Positions 1 to 8,058 are shown, numbered from the stretch's first letter. The stretch: DNA of 26,237 bases from an uncultured Bacteroides sp. (GCA_958477465.1 CAUEFX010000064.1:1-26237); one strand, 5' to 3'. The notes: generated by a model from the sequence alone, not told the origin. A program made the numbers and translations.

Positions 1-53
1 GCACGCGGCTGTTAACCGCGGTGTCGTAAGTTCGAGTCTTACAAGGGGAGCCA
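1..53 (+). tRNA. tRNA-Asn (GTT), 3' part only
   Basis: The window opens inside a tRNA gene. The anticodon stem is CGCGG/CCGCG around loop CTGTTAA, so the anticodon is GTT (Asn). A short variable loop, a T arm (GTAAG-TTCGAGT-CTTAC) and the 3' acceptor strand ending in an encoded CCA at 51-53 follow. The 5' half, with the D arm, lies outside the window. A tRNA 3' end is a usual attachment site for tyrosine integrases, and T-arm-like copies lie at 202-219 and 24764-24781. Confidence 0.9.
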
Positions 54-80
54 TCCCGATGTTACAAAAGGGAAACTCAC

Positions 81-110
81 AAAAAGACCGCAAGATATTG
101 TGGTCTTTTT
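81..110 (+). terminator. Rho-independent terminator after tRNA-Asn
   Basis: A 12-bp stem (81-92 with 99-110, one G-T wobble) ends in TCTTTTT. It probably ends the tRNA transcript. The loop region carries AAGATATTG, a word that also occurs in the terminator at 24647. Confidence 0.75.
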
Positions 111-201
111 GCTGTTTTAAAGCTATTTTCTGTCAATATCTTGTGTTTGGCTTTCAAAAAGCGTTATGCGTTAATTTAGGGAAACTTTTTTGACCTATTT
201 A

Positions 202-219
202 GACTTGAACTAACGACAT
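202..219 (-). repeat. T-arm-like sequence, left copy (possible att remnant)
   Basis: The 18 bases resemble the reverse complement of the tRNA-Asn T arm at 21-38. They match the copy at 24764-24781, in the same orientation, at 16 of 18 positions. It may be an attachment-site remnant for a tyrosine integrase that uses the T arm; this is inference. Confidence 0.45.
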
Positions 220-248
220 TTTCTCCTTTTACATAGGAATACGATATC

Positions 249-284
249 AGACCGTAATTCAGAAATGAACTACGGTCTTTTTTT
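249..284 (+). terminator. Terminator or attenuator hairpin upstream of parB-like gene
   Basis: AGACCGTA (249-256) pairs with TACGGTCT (271-278), followed by a T run to 284. It lies about 30 bases before the parB-like start with no gene in front of it, so it may insulate the ICE module from host transcription or act as an attenuator. Confidence 0.65.
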
Positions 285-314
285 GTTTCCTAAATACATT
301 CAGGAGGAAAGTTC

Positions 315-1244
315 GTGGACGAAAACAAAGAAGTAAATTCAACTGATCCGAAGCGAGAGAAAGTTCGGGTAATTCCGTTGTCAGCCATTGATGATGCACC
401 TGACCACCCATTTGGGGTCCGGGATGATGACGAAATGGCAGAGCTTGTTGAAAGTATTTCAACCTTTGGGGTTATCAATCCGGTTATCGTGAGAAAAGGT
501 GAAGGGGAAAGATATGAGCTTATTTCCGGACACAGAAGAAAGTATGCTTGTGCGAAGCTCGGCATTGATACTCTCCCGGTTATTGTTCGTGATTTGAGTA
601 GAGAAGAAGCAATCATATTTATGGTTGATTCCAACTTGCAAAGGGAACACATCTTACCTTCCGAAAGGGCAAAGGCTTACAAGATGAAGATGGAAGCATT
701 AAAAAGGACTGCAGGACGCCCGACGAAAAATAATTCTCCACCAATGGTGGAGAATTTGTCTGATAAGGACAGATTAACTGCCACTCAAATTGGTAGTCAA
801 AACGGTGATAGTCATGAACAAGTGCGACGATATATTCGTCTCAACAATCTCATTCCCGAACTGCTTGAAGATGTGGATATGGGCAAAATAGCATTTCGAC
901 CTGCTGTGGAGTTGTCTTATCTCGATGCGGAGGAACAGAAAGATCTTTCCTATTATATAGATGAGGGTGAAGCAACACCGTCTCTCGCACAAGCCATTCA
1001 AATGAAAAAGCTGAGTCAGGCAGGGGTTCTTACCGAAGAACGGATAGAAGCAATACTGTCCGAAGAAAAGCCGAATCAGAAGCCGAAAATCAAAGTTCCA
1101 ATGGAGCGTATTCAAAAATACTTCTCACCTGATGCATCGGTGCAGGAGATCGAAGATACCATCGTGAAAGCTTTGAGTGCCTATCGCAGAAGTCAAGAAC
1201 TTCAAATGGCGAAGGCGAACCGTACAATTAAGGAAGCAAGATAA
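315..1244 (+). CDS. ParB/Spo0J-family partition-like protein
   Basis: This 309-residue protein has the ParB N-terminal nuclease-like fold: an opening I-P-L-S-A-I motif (about 20-25), a Q/N-rich region with GVINPVIVR, and SGHRR at 71-75, the CTP-binding motif of the family. A central helix-turn-helix DNA-binding domain follows (about 150-215). The GTG start at 315 has AGGAGGAAA just upstream. ICE ParB homologues of this type often stand at the start of a transfer or maintenance module. No parA is in the window; it may be outside or lost. The C-terminal part is basic and low in recognisable motifs. A role in segregation or as a transcriptional regulator of the element is inferred from family only. 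Confidence 0.85.
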   Translation: MDENKEVNSTDPKREKVRVIPLSAIDDAPDHPFGVRDDDEMAELVESISTFGVINPVIVRKGEGERYELISGHRRKYACAKLGIDTLPVIVRDLSREEAIIFMVDSNLQREHILPSERAKAYKMKMEALKRTAGRPTKNNSPPMVENLSDKDRLTATQIGSQNGDSHEQVRRYIRLNNLIPELLEDVDMGKIAFRPAVELSYLDAEEQKDLSYYIDEGEATPSLAQAIQMKKLSQAGVLTEERIEAILSEEKPNQKPKIKVPMERIQKYFSPDASVQEIEDTIVKALSAYRRSQELQMAKANRTIKEAR

Positions 1245-1248
1245 TACC

Positions 1249-1300
1249 TGGGATAAGTCTGCCCTTTTGAGGGGTTTGAGGTGGACTATCCCTTTTCTTG
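1249..1300 (+). terminator. Terminator after parB-like gene
   Basis: GGGATAAGTC (from 1250) pairs imperfectly with GGACTATCCC (ending 1292), followed by TTTTCTTG. Confidence 0.5.
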
Positions 1301-1374
1301 TTTCCCTTTCTCACACACAAACCCCTCATACATACTGTCAATACATACCGAGAGTAAGATATATATTCGTACAT

Positions 1375-1403
1375 TTGCGGATATTCCTTTTTCCCGATAT
1401 AAT
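1375..1403 (+). promoter_or_regulatory. Promoter for the 1437 gene
   Basis: A perfect TATAAT at 1398-1403 lies 17 bases after TTGCGG at 1375-1380. The start codon follows about 34 bases later. Confidence 0.55.
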
Positions 1404-1436
1404 GATTTCAAAAACAGACATGGAGGTATTTTGAAT

Positions 1437-1802
1437 ATGTCAACCAAAAGTCAAACCGTTTTCGCAGTATGTTTCGGACTGTTCCTTGCAGTAGTGGTTA
1501 CAGTATCATTGCTCTTTGCAGATAAACTTCCTCATGCTACACAACCGGAAGGTATAACGGGAGGTTATCTCTATTCCTTCAATGTGGAATGTGTAGATGA
1601 AAGCGGCAATATTCTCAAGACACAAAAGTTTACAGGTAACGGAACGCTTTGGAGCATTGAACCGCCTGAAGTTGATGGTTACACAACTACTTGTGCGAGT
1701 ATTACAAGGGATGATATCACAAATTGGCGCTATCCTGCATCCCACTATGTAAGGGAAGCAAACGGCAGCATCCGGGTCGTATATTCACCTATCGGCTCGT
1801 AG
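1437..1802 (+). CDS. Small signal-anchored hypothetical protein
   Basis: The ATG at 1437 follows GGAGG (1422-1426) at a normal distance; longer readings upstream run through the promoter and are unlikely. The 121-residue product starts with a short polar stretch, then one hydrophobic segment (about residues 8-27), then an exported domain of about 90 residues with two cysteines. No LPXTG or lipobox is seen. I do not recognise the family. Its place among ICE genes and its own promoter suggest a small membrane-anchored ICE accessory. Confidence 0.65.
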   Translation: MSTKSQTVFAVCFGLFLAVVVTVSLLFADKLPHATQPEGITGGYLYSFNVECVDESGNILKTQKFTGNGTLWSIEPPEVDGYTTTCASITRDDITNWRYPASHYVREANGSIRVVYSPIGS

Positions 1803-1804
1803 AT

Positions 1805-1833
1805 TTGATGGAATATCGTTTTTGCAGTATAAT
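1805..1833 (+). promoter_or_regulatory. Promoter for the 1866 gene
   Basis: TATAAT at 1828-1833 with TTGATG at 1805-1810, spacer 17, directly after the preceding stop codon. Confidence 0.5.
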
Positions 1834-1865
1834 ATAGGTGAAAAAAGAACACGGAGGTAAGGAAG

Positions 1866-2024
1866 ATGTTCGGTAAGAAGAAAAGAAAAAAGATCAGAAT
1901 TCCGGTTAGCGAGTATGAATACTACCTTATCCTCGATTCACTCTTGAGTTTCAGAGACAAACTCATCGCACAGGGCAGATACACAGACGGAGTGGACGAT
2001 ACCATTCTCGCAGTAAGCAAATAA
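1866..2024 (+). CDS. 52-residue basic hypothetical protein
   Basis: The ATG at 1866 has GGAGGTAAGGAAG immediately upstream. The protein starts with a lysine/arginine-rich stretch (MFGKKKRKKIRIPVSEYEYY), followed by an amphipathic helix-rich part with LILDSLLSFRDKLI. Its own promoter and terminator make it a monocistronic small gene. I recognise no family; the composition would suit a small nucleic-acid or membrane-surface binding ICE protein, which is inference. Confidence 0.6.
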   Translation: MFGKKKRKKIRIPVSEYEYYLILDSLLSFRDKLIAQGRYTDGVDDTILAVSK

Positions 2025-2031
2025 ACCCAAT

Positions 2032-2064
2032 GGGGCATCGGGTAACGGTGCCCCTTCCTCTTTT
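2032..2064 (+). terminator. Terminator after the 52-residue gene
   Basis: GGGGCATCG (2032-2040) pairs with CGGTGCCCC (2046-2054, one wobble), loop GGTAA, followed by TTCCTCTTTT. Confidence 0.65.
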
Positions 2065-2093
2065 CGGGAAGTAACATCAGATTTTCCGTACAT

Positions 2094-2131
2094 AGCCGTA
2101 AGGGTATTAAAACACTCTTACGGCTTTTTCT
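2094..2131 (+). terminator. Second terminator-like hairpin
   Basis: AGCCGTAAG (2094-2102) pairs with CTTACGGCT (2117-2125), followed by TTTTCT. With the hairpin at 2032 this makes two stops in tandem before the DUF6133-like gene. Confidence 0.65.
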
Positions 2132-2209
2132 ATTTCGGAAAGTGGGTGATGCCGTTGATTGTATTTTACTAAATCTCAGAAAGGAGGGAGGAAAACGAAA
2201 CACCTTATC

Positions 2210-2380
2210 TTGAAAGTCAAGTCCGCTCTGAGCAATAAAACCGGAGAAGGGTATATAGATACAGCCGTAAAGATGATTATTGCGGTTGTACTCGGTTCGC
2301 TTCTTCTTACAGGTCTTTATCAGCTGTTTAACAGCGTTGTTTTGCCGGGGCTTGCAGACAGAATTCAATCTATGTTTTAA
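2210..2380 (+). CDS. DUF6133-like small membrane protein
   Basis: The product is about 56 residues with the core GEGYIDTAVKMIIAVVLG, one strongly hydrophobic segment and a C terminus VLPGLADRIQSMF. This matches the layout I know for DUF6133 proteins of clostridial ICEs (short basic N terminus, G-E-G-Y-x-D-T-A-V-K, one membrane helix, T/R-x-x-x-M-F end). The start is uncertain: the strong AAAGGAGGGAGG at 2181-2191 lies inside a longer frame from TTG 2159 and about 18 bases before TTG 2210, with no ATG or GTG between. The gene sits next to the surface-protein fragment, suggesting a role in the conjugation envelope apparatus; its function is not established. Confidence 0.65.
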   Translation: MKVKSALSNKTGEGYIDTAVKMIIAVVLGSLLLTGLYQLFNSVVLPGLADRIQSMF

Positions 2381-2437
2381 GGCAAAACCCTACTGAAATG
2401 TAAACGGTTCTTTTTCGGTAGGCATCCATTAACCGTA

Positions 2438-4270
2438 GTGGGAAGCAAGAACACCGAAGCACATTCTTTTACCTCAACTGAGAGAGGCGGAAGTATTATC
2501 TATACTTGCTCCGAGTGCGGTTATTCCTGTTCAGTAAAGAAGATTTATACCGTTACCTTTAACGCCAACGGAGGTGTCAGTGCACCTTCAAGCCAAACCA
2601 AGATTCATGGTGAGACATTGACCCTGACCACGGCTATTCCAACAAGAGAAGGATATGATTTTCTGGGGTGGGCAACATCAAGCTCGATGGCGATGGCAAG
2701 CTATGCGGCAGGCGGTAGTTATACAAGTGACGCCGATATCACGCTCTATGCAGTATGGGAGAAGACCGTCTTCACGGTGTTCTACAACGCAAACGGCGGC
2801 AGCGGAGCACCTGCCGCGCAGACAAAGACCATTGGAGAGACCGTCACGATCTCCAAGGTTCAGCCTACAAGAACCAATTATGCCTTTATGGGTTGGGCAA
2901 CATCGAGTATGGCTACAACTCCCGAATATTACGGCGGTGAGAGTTATTCTGCCGATGCTTCTGTGACCCTATATGCGGTCTGGGTTGAGAGAAACTACGA
3001 TTTTTCTGTTTCCGGGCTTGAGGTAACACCGAATGAGGTACTGCAGTATGAGCGTGTGAATGTGTATTTCCGAATCGACAGCTGGGACAGAAATCTTGCT
3101 TATTCTGATATACCCGTGGAAGTGCTTTTTAACGGAGCTGTGATCTACTCTACCACCGTGGATATTGCCGCTTACGGAGTGAAATATATCGATTTCAATT
3201 TGAATGTCGGTGCAAGTGAGGGAGAACAGACCCTTGTCGCAAGAGTGAATTGGTTGGATTATAACAACGAAACAAGAACCGACAACAACTCTGTATCGAC
3301 AACCTTTCAGGTGAAAAAGGCAATTGAAACGGCGGTAGAATGTGTGCCTGTCAGCGGCGAATATATCGAAGGAATGGATGTTATATCAAGCTTTTATGTC
3401 AGAAATGAGGGAAGCTCGGATGTAACTCCTGCGGATCATCTCACCTTTACCTTTAAGGTATATTCCACCGAAAAAACAGTATTCGAACAGACAAAGACAG
3501 TCGTTATTCCCGCTAACGGAACGAACATCGTGTATTTCAAGTGGACAGTACCTTTGGGCAGTGCGGGAACAGTTTATTGGTGCAACGGTACTGTATCTGC
3601 AAGTGAGGGAGAGCAGAACACAAGTAACAACTCCACCGAGTTTGCCATTGTATCTGCTTCGCTTCCCGCTTCAACCACACCCAATACAAGATATGAGGAA
3701 AAGCCGCCTGCAAGCTACAATCCTATGGTAACGGCTCCCACCGAAAAAGCGGGTTCGGCTTCATGGAATGAATGGATGTATGAGAACGGCTCATTTGTAC
3801 TGAAAAACTACGGTATCACCGTTACAAGCGATAATCCCGTAATCGCGCCGAGTTCAGGCTGTGAAACCGCAGTCAGAGACGGCGGCGGATGGAAGATGGG
3901 TTCGGGATACGGTGTTTCGATTTCATGGAGTCCAACCGTCAGAGCGATGTCAGGCAAGACGATGCCCGCATCGAGTGCCTATACGGGAGCACAGAGCGTT
4001 TATGCCACTTTCCCCGAATATTCTTATTCGCTTGGAGCCGGAAGATACGACACCCTTGAGAATGTCGGCGGTGTGCATATGTTTAAGTCAAATGCCGATG
4101 CCGATAAGAATGAGCGTATCCACTTCATTCCCGTCTATGTAACCGACGGTCAATATTCTGTTTCTGTTTCCGCATCGTATATCTGGACTCCGGCAGGCAT
4201 GGTAACCGCTACACGAAACGCAAGCGTCACCATTGATGGAACCATTTATGATGACTGGTATCAGGGATAA
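2438..4270 (+). CDS. InlB B-repeat / CARDB-like surface protein, N terminus missing
   Basis: The 610-residue frame has two InlB B-type (Listeria-Bacteroides) repeats at about residues 37-175, each with F-N/Y-A-N-G-G, G-E-T, G-Y/Y-A, F-x-G-W-A and ending TLYAVW. Two CARDB-like beta-sandwich modules follow (about 185-395; D-N-N-S and T-S-N-N-S turns), then a beta-rich C-terminal domain. There is no signal peptide, sortase motif or membrane helix. The GTG at 2438 has no good ribosome site, and residues 9-32 (HSFTSTERGG... CSECGYSCS) look like the middle of a larger protein. A 5' deletion is therefore likely, just after a hairpin at about 2389-2424. Such proteins are usually exported adhesins or surface components; this copy is probably not exported as it stands. 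Confidence 0.7.
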   Translation: MGSKNTEAHSFTSTERGGSIIYTCSECGYSCSVKKIYTVTFNANGGVSAPSSQTKIHGETLTLTTAIPTREGYDFLGWATSSSMAMASYAAGGSYTSDADITLYAVWEKTVFTVFYNANGGSGAPAAQTKTIGETVTISKVQPTRTNYAFMGWATSSMATTPEYYGGESYSADASVTLYAVWVERNYDFSVSGLEVTPNEVLQYERVNVYFRIDSWDRNLAYSDIPVEVLFNGAVIYSTTVDIAAYGVKYIDFNLNVGASEGEQTLVARVNWLDYNNETRTDNNSVSTTFQVKKAIETAVECVPVSGEYIEGMDVISSFYVRNEGSSDVTPADHLTFTFKVYSTEKTVFEQTKTVVIPANGTNIVYFKWTVPLGSAGTVYWCNGTVSASEGEQNTSNNSTEFAIVSASLPASTTPNTRYEEKPPASYNPMVTAPTEKAGSASWNEWMYENGSFVLKNYGITVTSDNPVIAPSSGCETAVRDGGGWKMGSGYGVSISWSPTVRAMSGKTMPASSAYTGAQSVYATFPEYSYSLGAGRYDTLENVGGVHMFKSNADADKNERIHFIPVYVTDGQYSVSVSASYIWTPAGMVTATRNASVTIDGTIYDDWYQG

Positions 4271-4284
4271 GGCAAGGAGATCTT

Positions 4285-4914
4285 ATGTACGACGATTACG
4301 AAGATGAATATGACAACGAGCCGAAAAAAGAAAAAGAGATAATCGAAGGTTATACAGTTCAAGCGTCGGTCAATATCGGCAATAAGCGTATTATATACGC
4401 AAAAGACGAGACAGAAAAGATGGAAATGCCGTATATGAAGTGTATCGCTATTCCAAATGAGCTTTTTACGAGATATGAAGATGCGGTTATTTCCGATTCT
4501 TTTGAGGAAATCATGAAGCTCTTTGCAGATGATATCAAGGCGGAAGCCATCATCATCGAAACCGAAAACCGGGCAAGGGGGGCAAATGAGTTGCCTCCCT
4601 TTAAGAGCTCGGATCTCATTGCGGATAGAGACGAATGTATTGAAGGCAAGGTCGTTGCTATCAATCCGAGCTATCTTTTTGACGGTTACAAATCCTTGCC
4701 GTATCAGCTTTTCTATGTTACGGGAGGAAGCGGCGCAAGAGCGAACCATTATGGCAACGCTTGCTTTTGCAATCAGCTTTACACAGGTAATGAGACAAGA
4801 ATCGAAAGATATGAAGTTCTCGGTATCGTACCTGATGATAAGCTCCCGGATTTTGCAAAGGCAACTCTTGAAAAACTGAGAGAAGAAAAAGCACGAAAAG
4901 GAGGCGAGAGATAA
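4285..4914 (+). CDS. Conserved ICE hypothetical protein
   Basis: The 209-residue protein starts at ATG 4285 with AAGGAG 4-10 bases upstream and begins only 15 bases after the surface-protein frame, so the two look co-transcribed. The N terminus is very acidic (DDYEDEYDNE) and is followed by basic residues. A conserved-looking C-terminal half contains YQLFYVTGGSGARANHYGN and a CFCNQLYTGNETRIERYEVLG segment, ending in a charged helix. No membrane helix is present. I have seen similar proteins in clostridial conjugative elements but know no function for them. Confidence 0.7.
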   Translation: MYDDYEDEYDNEPKKEKEIIEGYTVQASVNIGNKRIIYAKDETEKMEMPYMKCIAIPNELFTRYEDAVISDSFEEIMKLFADDIKAEAIIIETENRARGANELPPFKSSDLIADRDECIEGKVVAINPSYLFDGYKSLPYQLFYVTGGSGARANHYGNACFCNQLYTGNETRIERYEVLGIVPDDKLPDFAKATLEKLREEKARKGGER

Positions 4915-5051
4915 TGGCAGCAGTCCACAATGGACACATCAATATTCTGCGCAAGCTGATTAGGGATTGCGAGTATGACGAAAAGGGTCGCTCTAAGAAA
5001 GGAGTGATGCCCTATGCCAAAGAAGAAACAATCAAAGCCACTTTGTGTTGA
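4914..5051 (+). CDS. 45-residue ORF overlapping the reverse transcriptase start
   Basis: The ATG at 4914 overlaps the upstream stop codon (ATAATG) and has GGAGGCGAGAGATA in front. The peptide (MAAVHNGHINILRKLIRDCE..., ending KATLC) is plausible for about 30 residues and then runs into the reverse-transcriptase gene in another frame. It is most likely the N-terminal stub of an ICE gene cut when the intron piece arrived. Translation coupled to the reverse transcriptase is possible. Confidence 0.35.
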   Translation: MAAVHNGHINILRKLIRDCEYDEKGRSKKGVMPYAKEETIKATLC

Positions 5052-6483
5052 TGAATTACGGCACATGGAATACTACGGAATGCAACAGATTTTCGACGAT
5101 TTGTATGCAAAAAGCAAAGCGGGAGAGATATTTACAGATTTGCTGTCACTGATCTTATCCCGTGAAAACATTCTGCTTGCATATCGAAATATCAAAACCA
5201 ACGCAGGAAGTAATACTCCGGGAACAGACGGTATTACCATTGTAGATATTGGGAAATTATCCTCTGAGGCTGTAGTTGAAAAGATTCGGTTTATTGTGAC
5301 CGGAAGTCAACACGGATATCGTCCCAAACCGGTAAGAAGAAAAGAAATTCCCAAACCTTATGATCCATCGGCTACCCGACCTTTGGGAATCCCATGTATG
5401 TGGGACAGACTGGTACAGCAGTGTATCAAACAGGTGATGGAGCCTATTTGCGAAGCGAAATTCAGTAACAACAGTTATGGATTTCGCCCCGGAAGATCAG
5501 CGGAACACGCCATTCAAAGATGCTATTGCCTCATGCAACTGACGAAATTGCACTATGTTGTCGAGTTCGACATCAAAGGCTTCTTTGATAACGTAAATCA
5601 CTCGAAACTTTTGAAGCAAATATGGACATTGGGAATAAGGGACAAGCATCTCATTTGGATTTTGAAGCAAGTCTTGAAAGCACCCGTAAAAATGCCGGAC
5701 GGTAAAATTGTCATTCCTGAGAAGGGGACACCACAGGGCGGTATTATTTCGCCGCTTTTGGCAAATGTTGTGCTGAATGAACTTGACCACTGGGTGGAGA
5801 GTCAATGGCAAAAACACCCGGTGATTCAGAAGTACAGTGCAAAGGAAAATTCAACCGGATCGCTCAACTACGGGAATGGCTACAAAGCTATGAAGAAAAC
5901 CAATCTGAAAGAGATGTATATCGTTCGTTATGCAGATGATTTCAGAGTGTTCTGCCGTACCAAAAATGATGCCGACAAAACGAAGATAGCAATCACAAAA
6001 TGGTTATCTGAAAGGCTGAAATTAGAGGTTTCAGAGCAGAAAACGAGAGTTGTAAATGTAAAACGCCGATATTCCGATTTTCTTGGTTTCAAAATGAAAG
6101 TCCACCTCAAGGGACAGAGGTATGTTGTTAAATCTCATGTGTGTGATAAGGCAGTAAAAAAGCAAAAGCAGAAATTGATTGAGCAAGCCAAAAGAATTGC
6201 CAACCCGAAATATGGAAAAACAGAACGCGATGAAATTATGCTGTATAATTCAATGGTTATGGGATTGCAGAATTATTACCGCATAGCAACGCATATCAGT
6301 CTTGATTTTTCCAAACTTCAATACGCAGTTCGACTTGTACTGAACAATCGGCTCAGGAAAAACAGAACTTGCAAATTGCGTAGAACGGGCAGACAACTGA
6401 CGAAAAACGAAAAAGAAAGATACGGAGAGTCAAAGCTATCGCTGTATATGCCATCAAGACGAATCGGACAGAAGATGTTGTGA
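5014..6483 (+). CDS. ltrA: Group II intron-type reverse transcriptase, C-terminally truncated
   Basis: The 489-residue product has the group II intron RT layout: N-terminal MEYYGMQQIFDDLY, RT0-1 with NTPGTDG, RT2 with IPKP and TRPLGIP, RT3-4 with SYGFRPGRSAEHA and FDIKGFFDNVNH, GTPQGGIISPLLANVVLNEL (238-257), and the catalytic YADD at 306-309. A thumb domain ends in RRTGRQLTKNEKERYG. Full relatives continue here with a DNA-binding region and a C-terminal HNH endonuclease, giving about 600 residues. Here homology stops at K474, and the last 15 residues are read out of frame from the following gene. Ribozyme domains I-III do not fit in the 100 bases upstream and no domain V is visible downstream, so the intron is dead as a ribozyme although the polymerase motifs are intact. 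The ATG at 5014 follows AAAGGAGTG. Confidence 0.88.
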   Translation: MPKKKQSKPLCVDELRHMEYYGMQQIFDDLYAKSKAGEIFTDLLSLILSRENILLAYRNIKTNAGSNTPGTDGITIVDIGKLSSEAVVEKIRFIVTGSQHGYRPKPVRRKEIPKPYDPSATRPLGIPCMWDRLVQQCIKQVMEPICEAKFSNNSYGFRPGRSAEHAIQRCYCLMQLTKLHYVVEFDIKGFFDNVNHSKLLKQIWTLGIRDKHLIWILKQVLKAPVKMPDGKIVIPEKGTPQGGIISPLLANVVLNELDHWVESQWQKHPVIQKYSAKENSTGSLNYGNGYKAMKKTNLKEMYIVRYADDFRVFCRTKNDADKTKIAITKWLSERLKLEVSEQKTRVVNVKRRYSDFLGFKMKVHLKGQRYVVKSHVCDKAVKKQKQKLIEQAKRIANPKYGKTERDEIMLYNSMVMGLQNYYRIATHISLDFSKLQYAVRLVLNNRLRKNRTCKLRRTGRQLTKNEKERYGESKLSLYMPSRRIGQKML

Positions 6484-6776
6484 CCTTTGATGAAAAGAAA
6501 GCGAAAGGTCTGAAAGAGGTTTTCCACAGCCTGAATCGCATGGATATTCACACGAAACAGATCACTGTGAAAGAAACGCGTATTGAAACACAAGATGATG
6601 GGAGCGTTGTTCCTGTCGAGTATGAAGTCGTGAAAACCTATTTGTATGTTGATACGATTCCTTTAACCGCGGCAGAAGCGGCAGAGAAATACGGCTTGGA
6701 TGAGAAGCAACGAAAACAGCTTGACGAACTGCTCTCCGACAGGAACAAAGAACTGTGGGAGGGACTGCTGTCATAG
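6480..6776 (+). CDS. C-terminal tail of an ICE cell-wall hydrolase (fragment)
   Basis: The GTG at 6480 overlaps the RT stop (GTGA), but the same frame stays open and protein-like back to about 6429 (VKAIAVYAIKTNRTEDVVTF), inside the RT gene. The tail KTYLYVDTIPLTAAEAAEKYG...QRKQLDELLSDRNKELWEGL closely resembles the C-terminal end of the lytic transglycosylase/C40-peptidase proteins of Tn916- and Tn1549-like ICEs as I remember them. Those proteins open the wall for the transfer channel. The catalytic domains are gone. This is a remnant, not a functional enzyme; the GTG start is probably artificial. Confidence 0.55.
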   Translation: MTFDEKKAKGLKEVFHSLNRMDIHTKQITVKETRIETQDDGSVVPVEYEVVKTYLYVDTIPLTAAEAAEKYGLDEKQRKQLDELLSDRNKELWEGLLS

Positions 6777-6786
6777 GCATTTTACC

Positions 6787-6815
6787 TTGAAAAACAGGCG
6801 GAAATATGGTAGAAT
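6787..6815 (+). promoter_or_regulatory. Promoter for zinc-ribbon gene
   Basis: TTGAAA at 6787-6792 and TAGAAT at 6810-6815 with a 17-base spacer, 32 bases before the start codon. Confidence 0.55.
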
Positions 6816-6847
6816 TATTTTGAAAACAAAGAAAGGCGGCAACGCAT

Positions 6848-7234
6848 ATGGGAGCGTCAAATAAAATCTGCACGAACTGCGGCAGAAAGATGAAACAGCA
6901 GTTCATTGGGCTTCAGCACTGCAAGTGCGGTGTCAGCTGGAAGAAGGGCGCCGGATTTTTTGAGCGGACTACCGACATGAAATTCTGCCTTGAACGGCGG
7001 ACTGTACGCGGCAAGGTCAAGCAGTGTCCGGTTATACGGTATGATGACAAAAAAGAGGTGAAGCCGGCGGGAGAACCGAACAAAAGGCTCGGCATTGGAA
7101 GGTGCTTTGGTGAAATCCAAGACGAGAGTTTTTATTTCATTGCCGGATATACCTCTGGCGGCGCGCCGTATGGTACCACATGGGAGCAGGCAATCGCGGA
7201 CGGCTTGACGGAAGCCTACAACGAAGACGAGTAA
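6848..7234 (+). CDS. Zinc-ribbon hypothetical protein
   Basis: The ATG at 6848 follows GAAAGGCGG and a promoter. The 128-residue protein starts with a zinc ribbon (CTNCGRKMKQQ...HCKCG, residues 9-28) followed by a basic linker (about 30-80) and a C-terminal stretch with YTSGGAPYGTTWEQAIADG. The third-position GC is higher than in the cargo cluster downstream, like the recombinase remnant next to it, so the two probably arrived together. No function is known to me; nucleic-acid binding is possible. Confidence 0.6.
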   Translation: MGASNKICTNCGRKMKQQFIGLQHCKCGVSWKKGAGFFERTTDMKFCLERRTVRGKVKQCPVIRYDDKKEVKPAGEPNKRLGIGRCFGEIQDESFYFIAGYTSGGAPYGTTWEQAIADGLTEAYNEDE

Positions 7235-7237
7235 GAT

Positions 7238-7950
7238 ATGCGTGACTATCGCAAGAAAGTTTCGGAGAAAGAACCGGAATACAAAGCCTATGTTTGCAAC
7301 CGCTATGCGTCCGGCGGCAAAAATGCCTGTGCGTCCCACTACATCAACCAGAAAACGCTGATTCATAGATATTCACTGTAAGGCAATGTGGGCGCAGAAT
7401 GATCGTGAAACGCTGCGAGCGTTGCTTTTGGCAAGAGAACAGGTCTGTTAGCATGGAACGCACTAGGGCGCTACAAGCGAAGGTAAACGCTATTTCCAAG
7501 CGATTGCCGGAGCTGGACAGGTTAATCATGTCTGCCTATGAGGACAAGGAGCTGGGACATGTACCGGAGAGCGTCTGCATCCAACTGCTCAATCAGTATG
7601 AAGCCGAACGCCGAGAAAAGCAGGATCGCCGTAAGGAGTTGACCGAGCAGCTTGCCGCCAGCCGAGAGAACGAGAAATCCGCGGACACATGGCTGAATAT
7701 GATGCAGGACTACGCCCTACTCGAAGAACTGGATCGTCCGACACTGGTGCGGCTGATTGAGAAAATCGTCATCGGCGACCGCTATATCGTGGACGATCCC
7801 GAGGAACGGGACATTCACATCTACTACAACTTCGTGGGTTATATTGATATCCGAAGCGTACAAGTTGTTTATGCACTCAATATGATTGAACCGCCGTGTA
7901 CCGAACGGTACGCACGGTGGTGTGAGAGGCGCTACTCAACGAATGGGTAG
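7238..7950 (+). pseudogene. Serine recombinase remnant (zinc ribbon plus DUF4368-type C terminus)
   Basis: Two frames together give the C-terminal part of a large serine recombinase. Frame one (7238-7381) encodes the zinc beta-ribbon end (YVCNRYASGGKNACASHYIN). After a frameshift near 7382, a coiled-coil region (from about 7443) leads to RLIEKIVIGDRYIVDD and IHIYYNFVGYID, the typical end of DUF4368-containing recombinases. The catalytic resolvase domain and most of the recombinase domain are absent. The piece marks the left edge of the cargo cluster and shows that a further mobile element once stood here. Confidence 0.8.
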
Positions 7951-8028
7951 CCTCCTACTCGATTTAGAAAAATTATTCCAAAAAAAATTGAAAAACATTG
8001 GCAAACGTGAGAAAAATTCAGAAAATTC

Positions 8029-8058
8029 TTGACATACGTTTATGAAGGCGCTTTTAGA
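8029..8058 (+). promoter_or_regulatory. Possible promoter of the sigma/anti-sigma pair
   Basis: A perfect TTGACA stands at 8029-8034. No good -10 follows (TTTTAG or TTTAGA at 17-18 bases). This could be a weak housekeeping promoter or one read by the ECF factor itself. Confidence 0.35.

Larger units (their letters stand above)
54..314. other. Gene-free left boundary region
   Basis: No ORF with a ribosome site is seen. The stretch holds a terminator (81-110), the word ATATCTTGTG at 136-145, an inverted T-arm-like sequence (202-219) and a second terminator (249-284). A similar order (terminator, ATATCTTGTG, T-arm-like sequence) occurs at 24647-24781 upstream of the tyrosine integrase, so this may be an old recombination end. 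Confidence 0.5.

Noticed and set aside
6857..7366. Long minus-strand frame opposite the zinc-ribbon gene
   Set aside because: It is a shadow of the + strand frame, which has promoter, ribosome site and zinc ligands.
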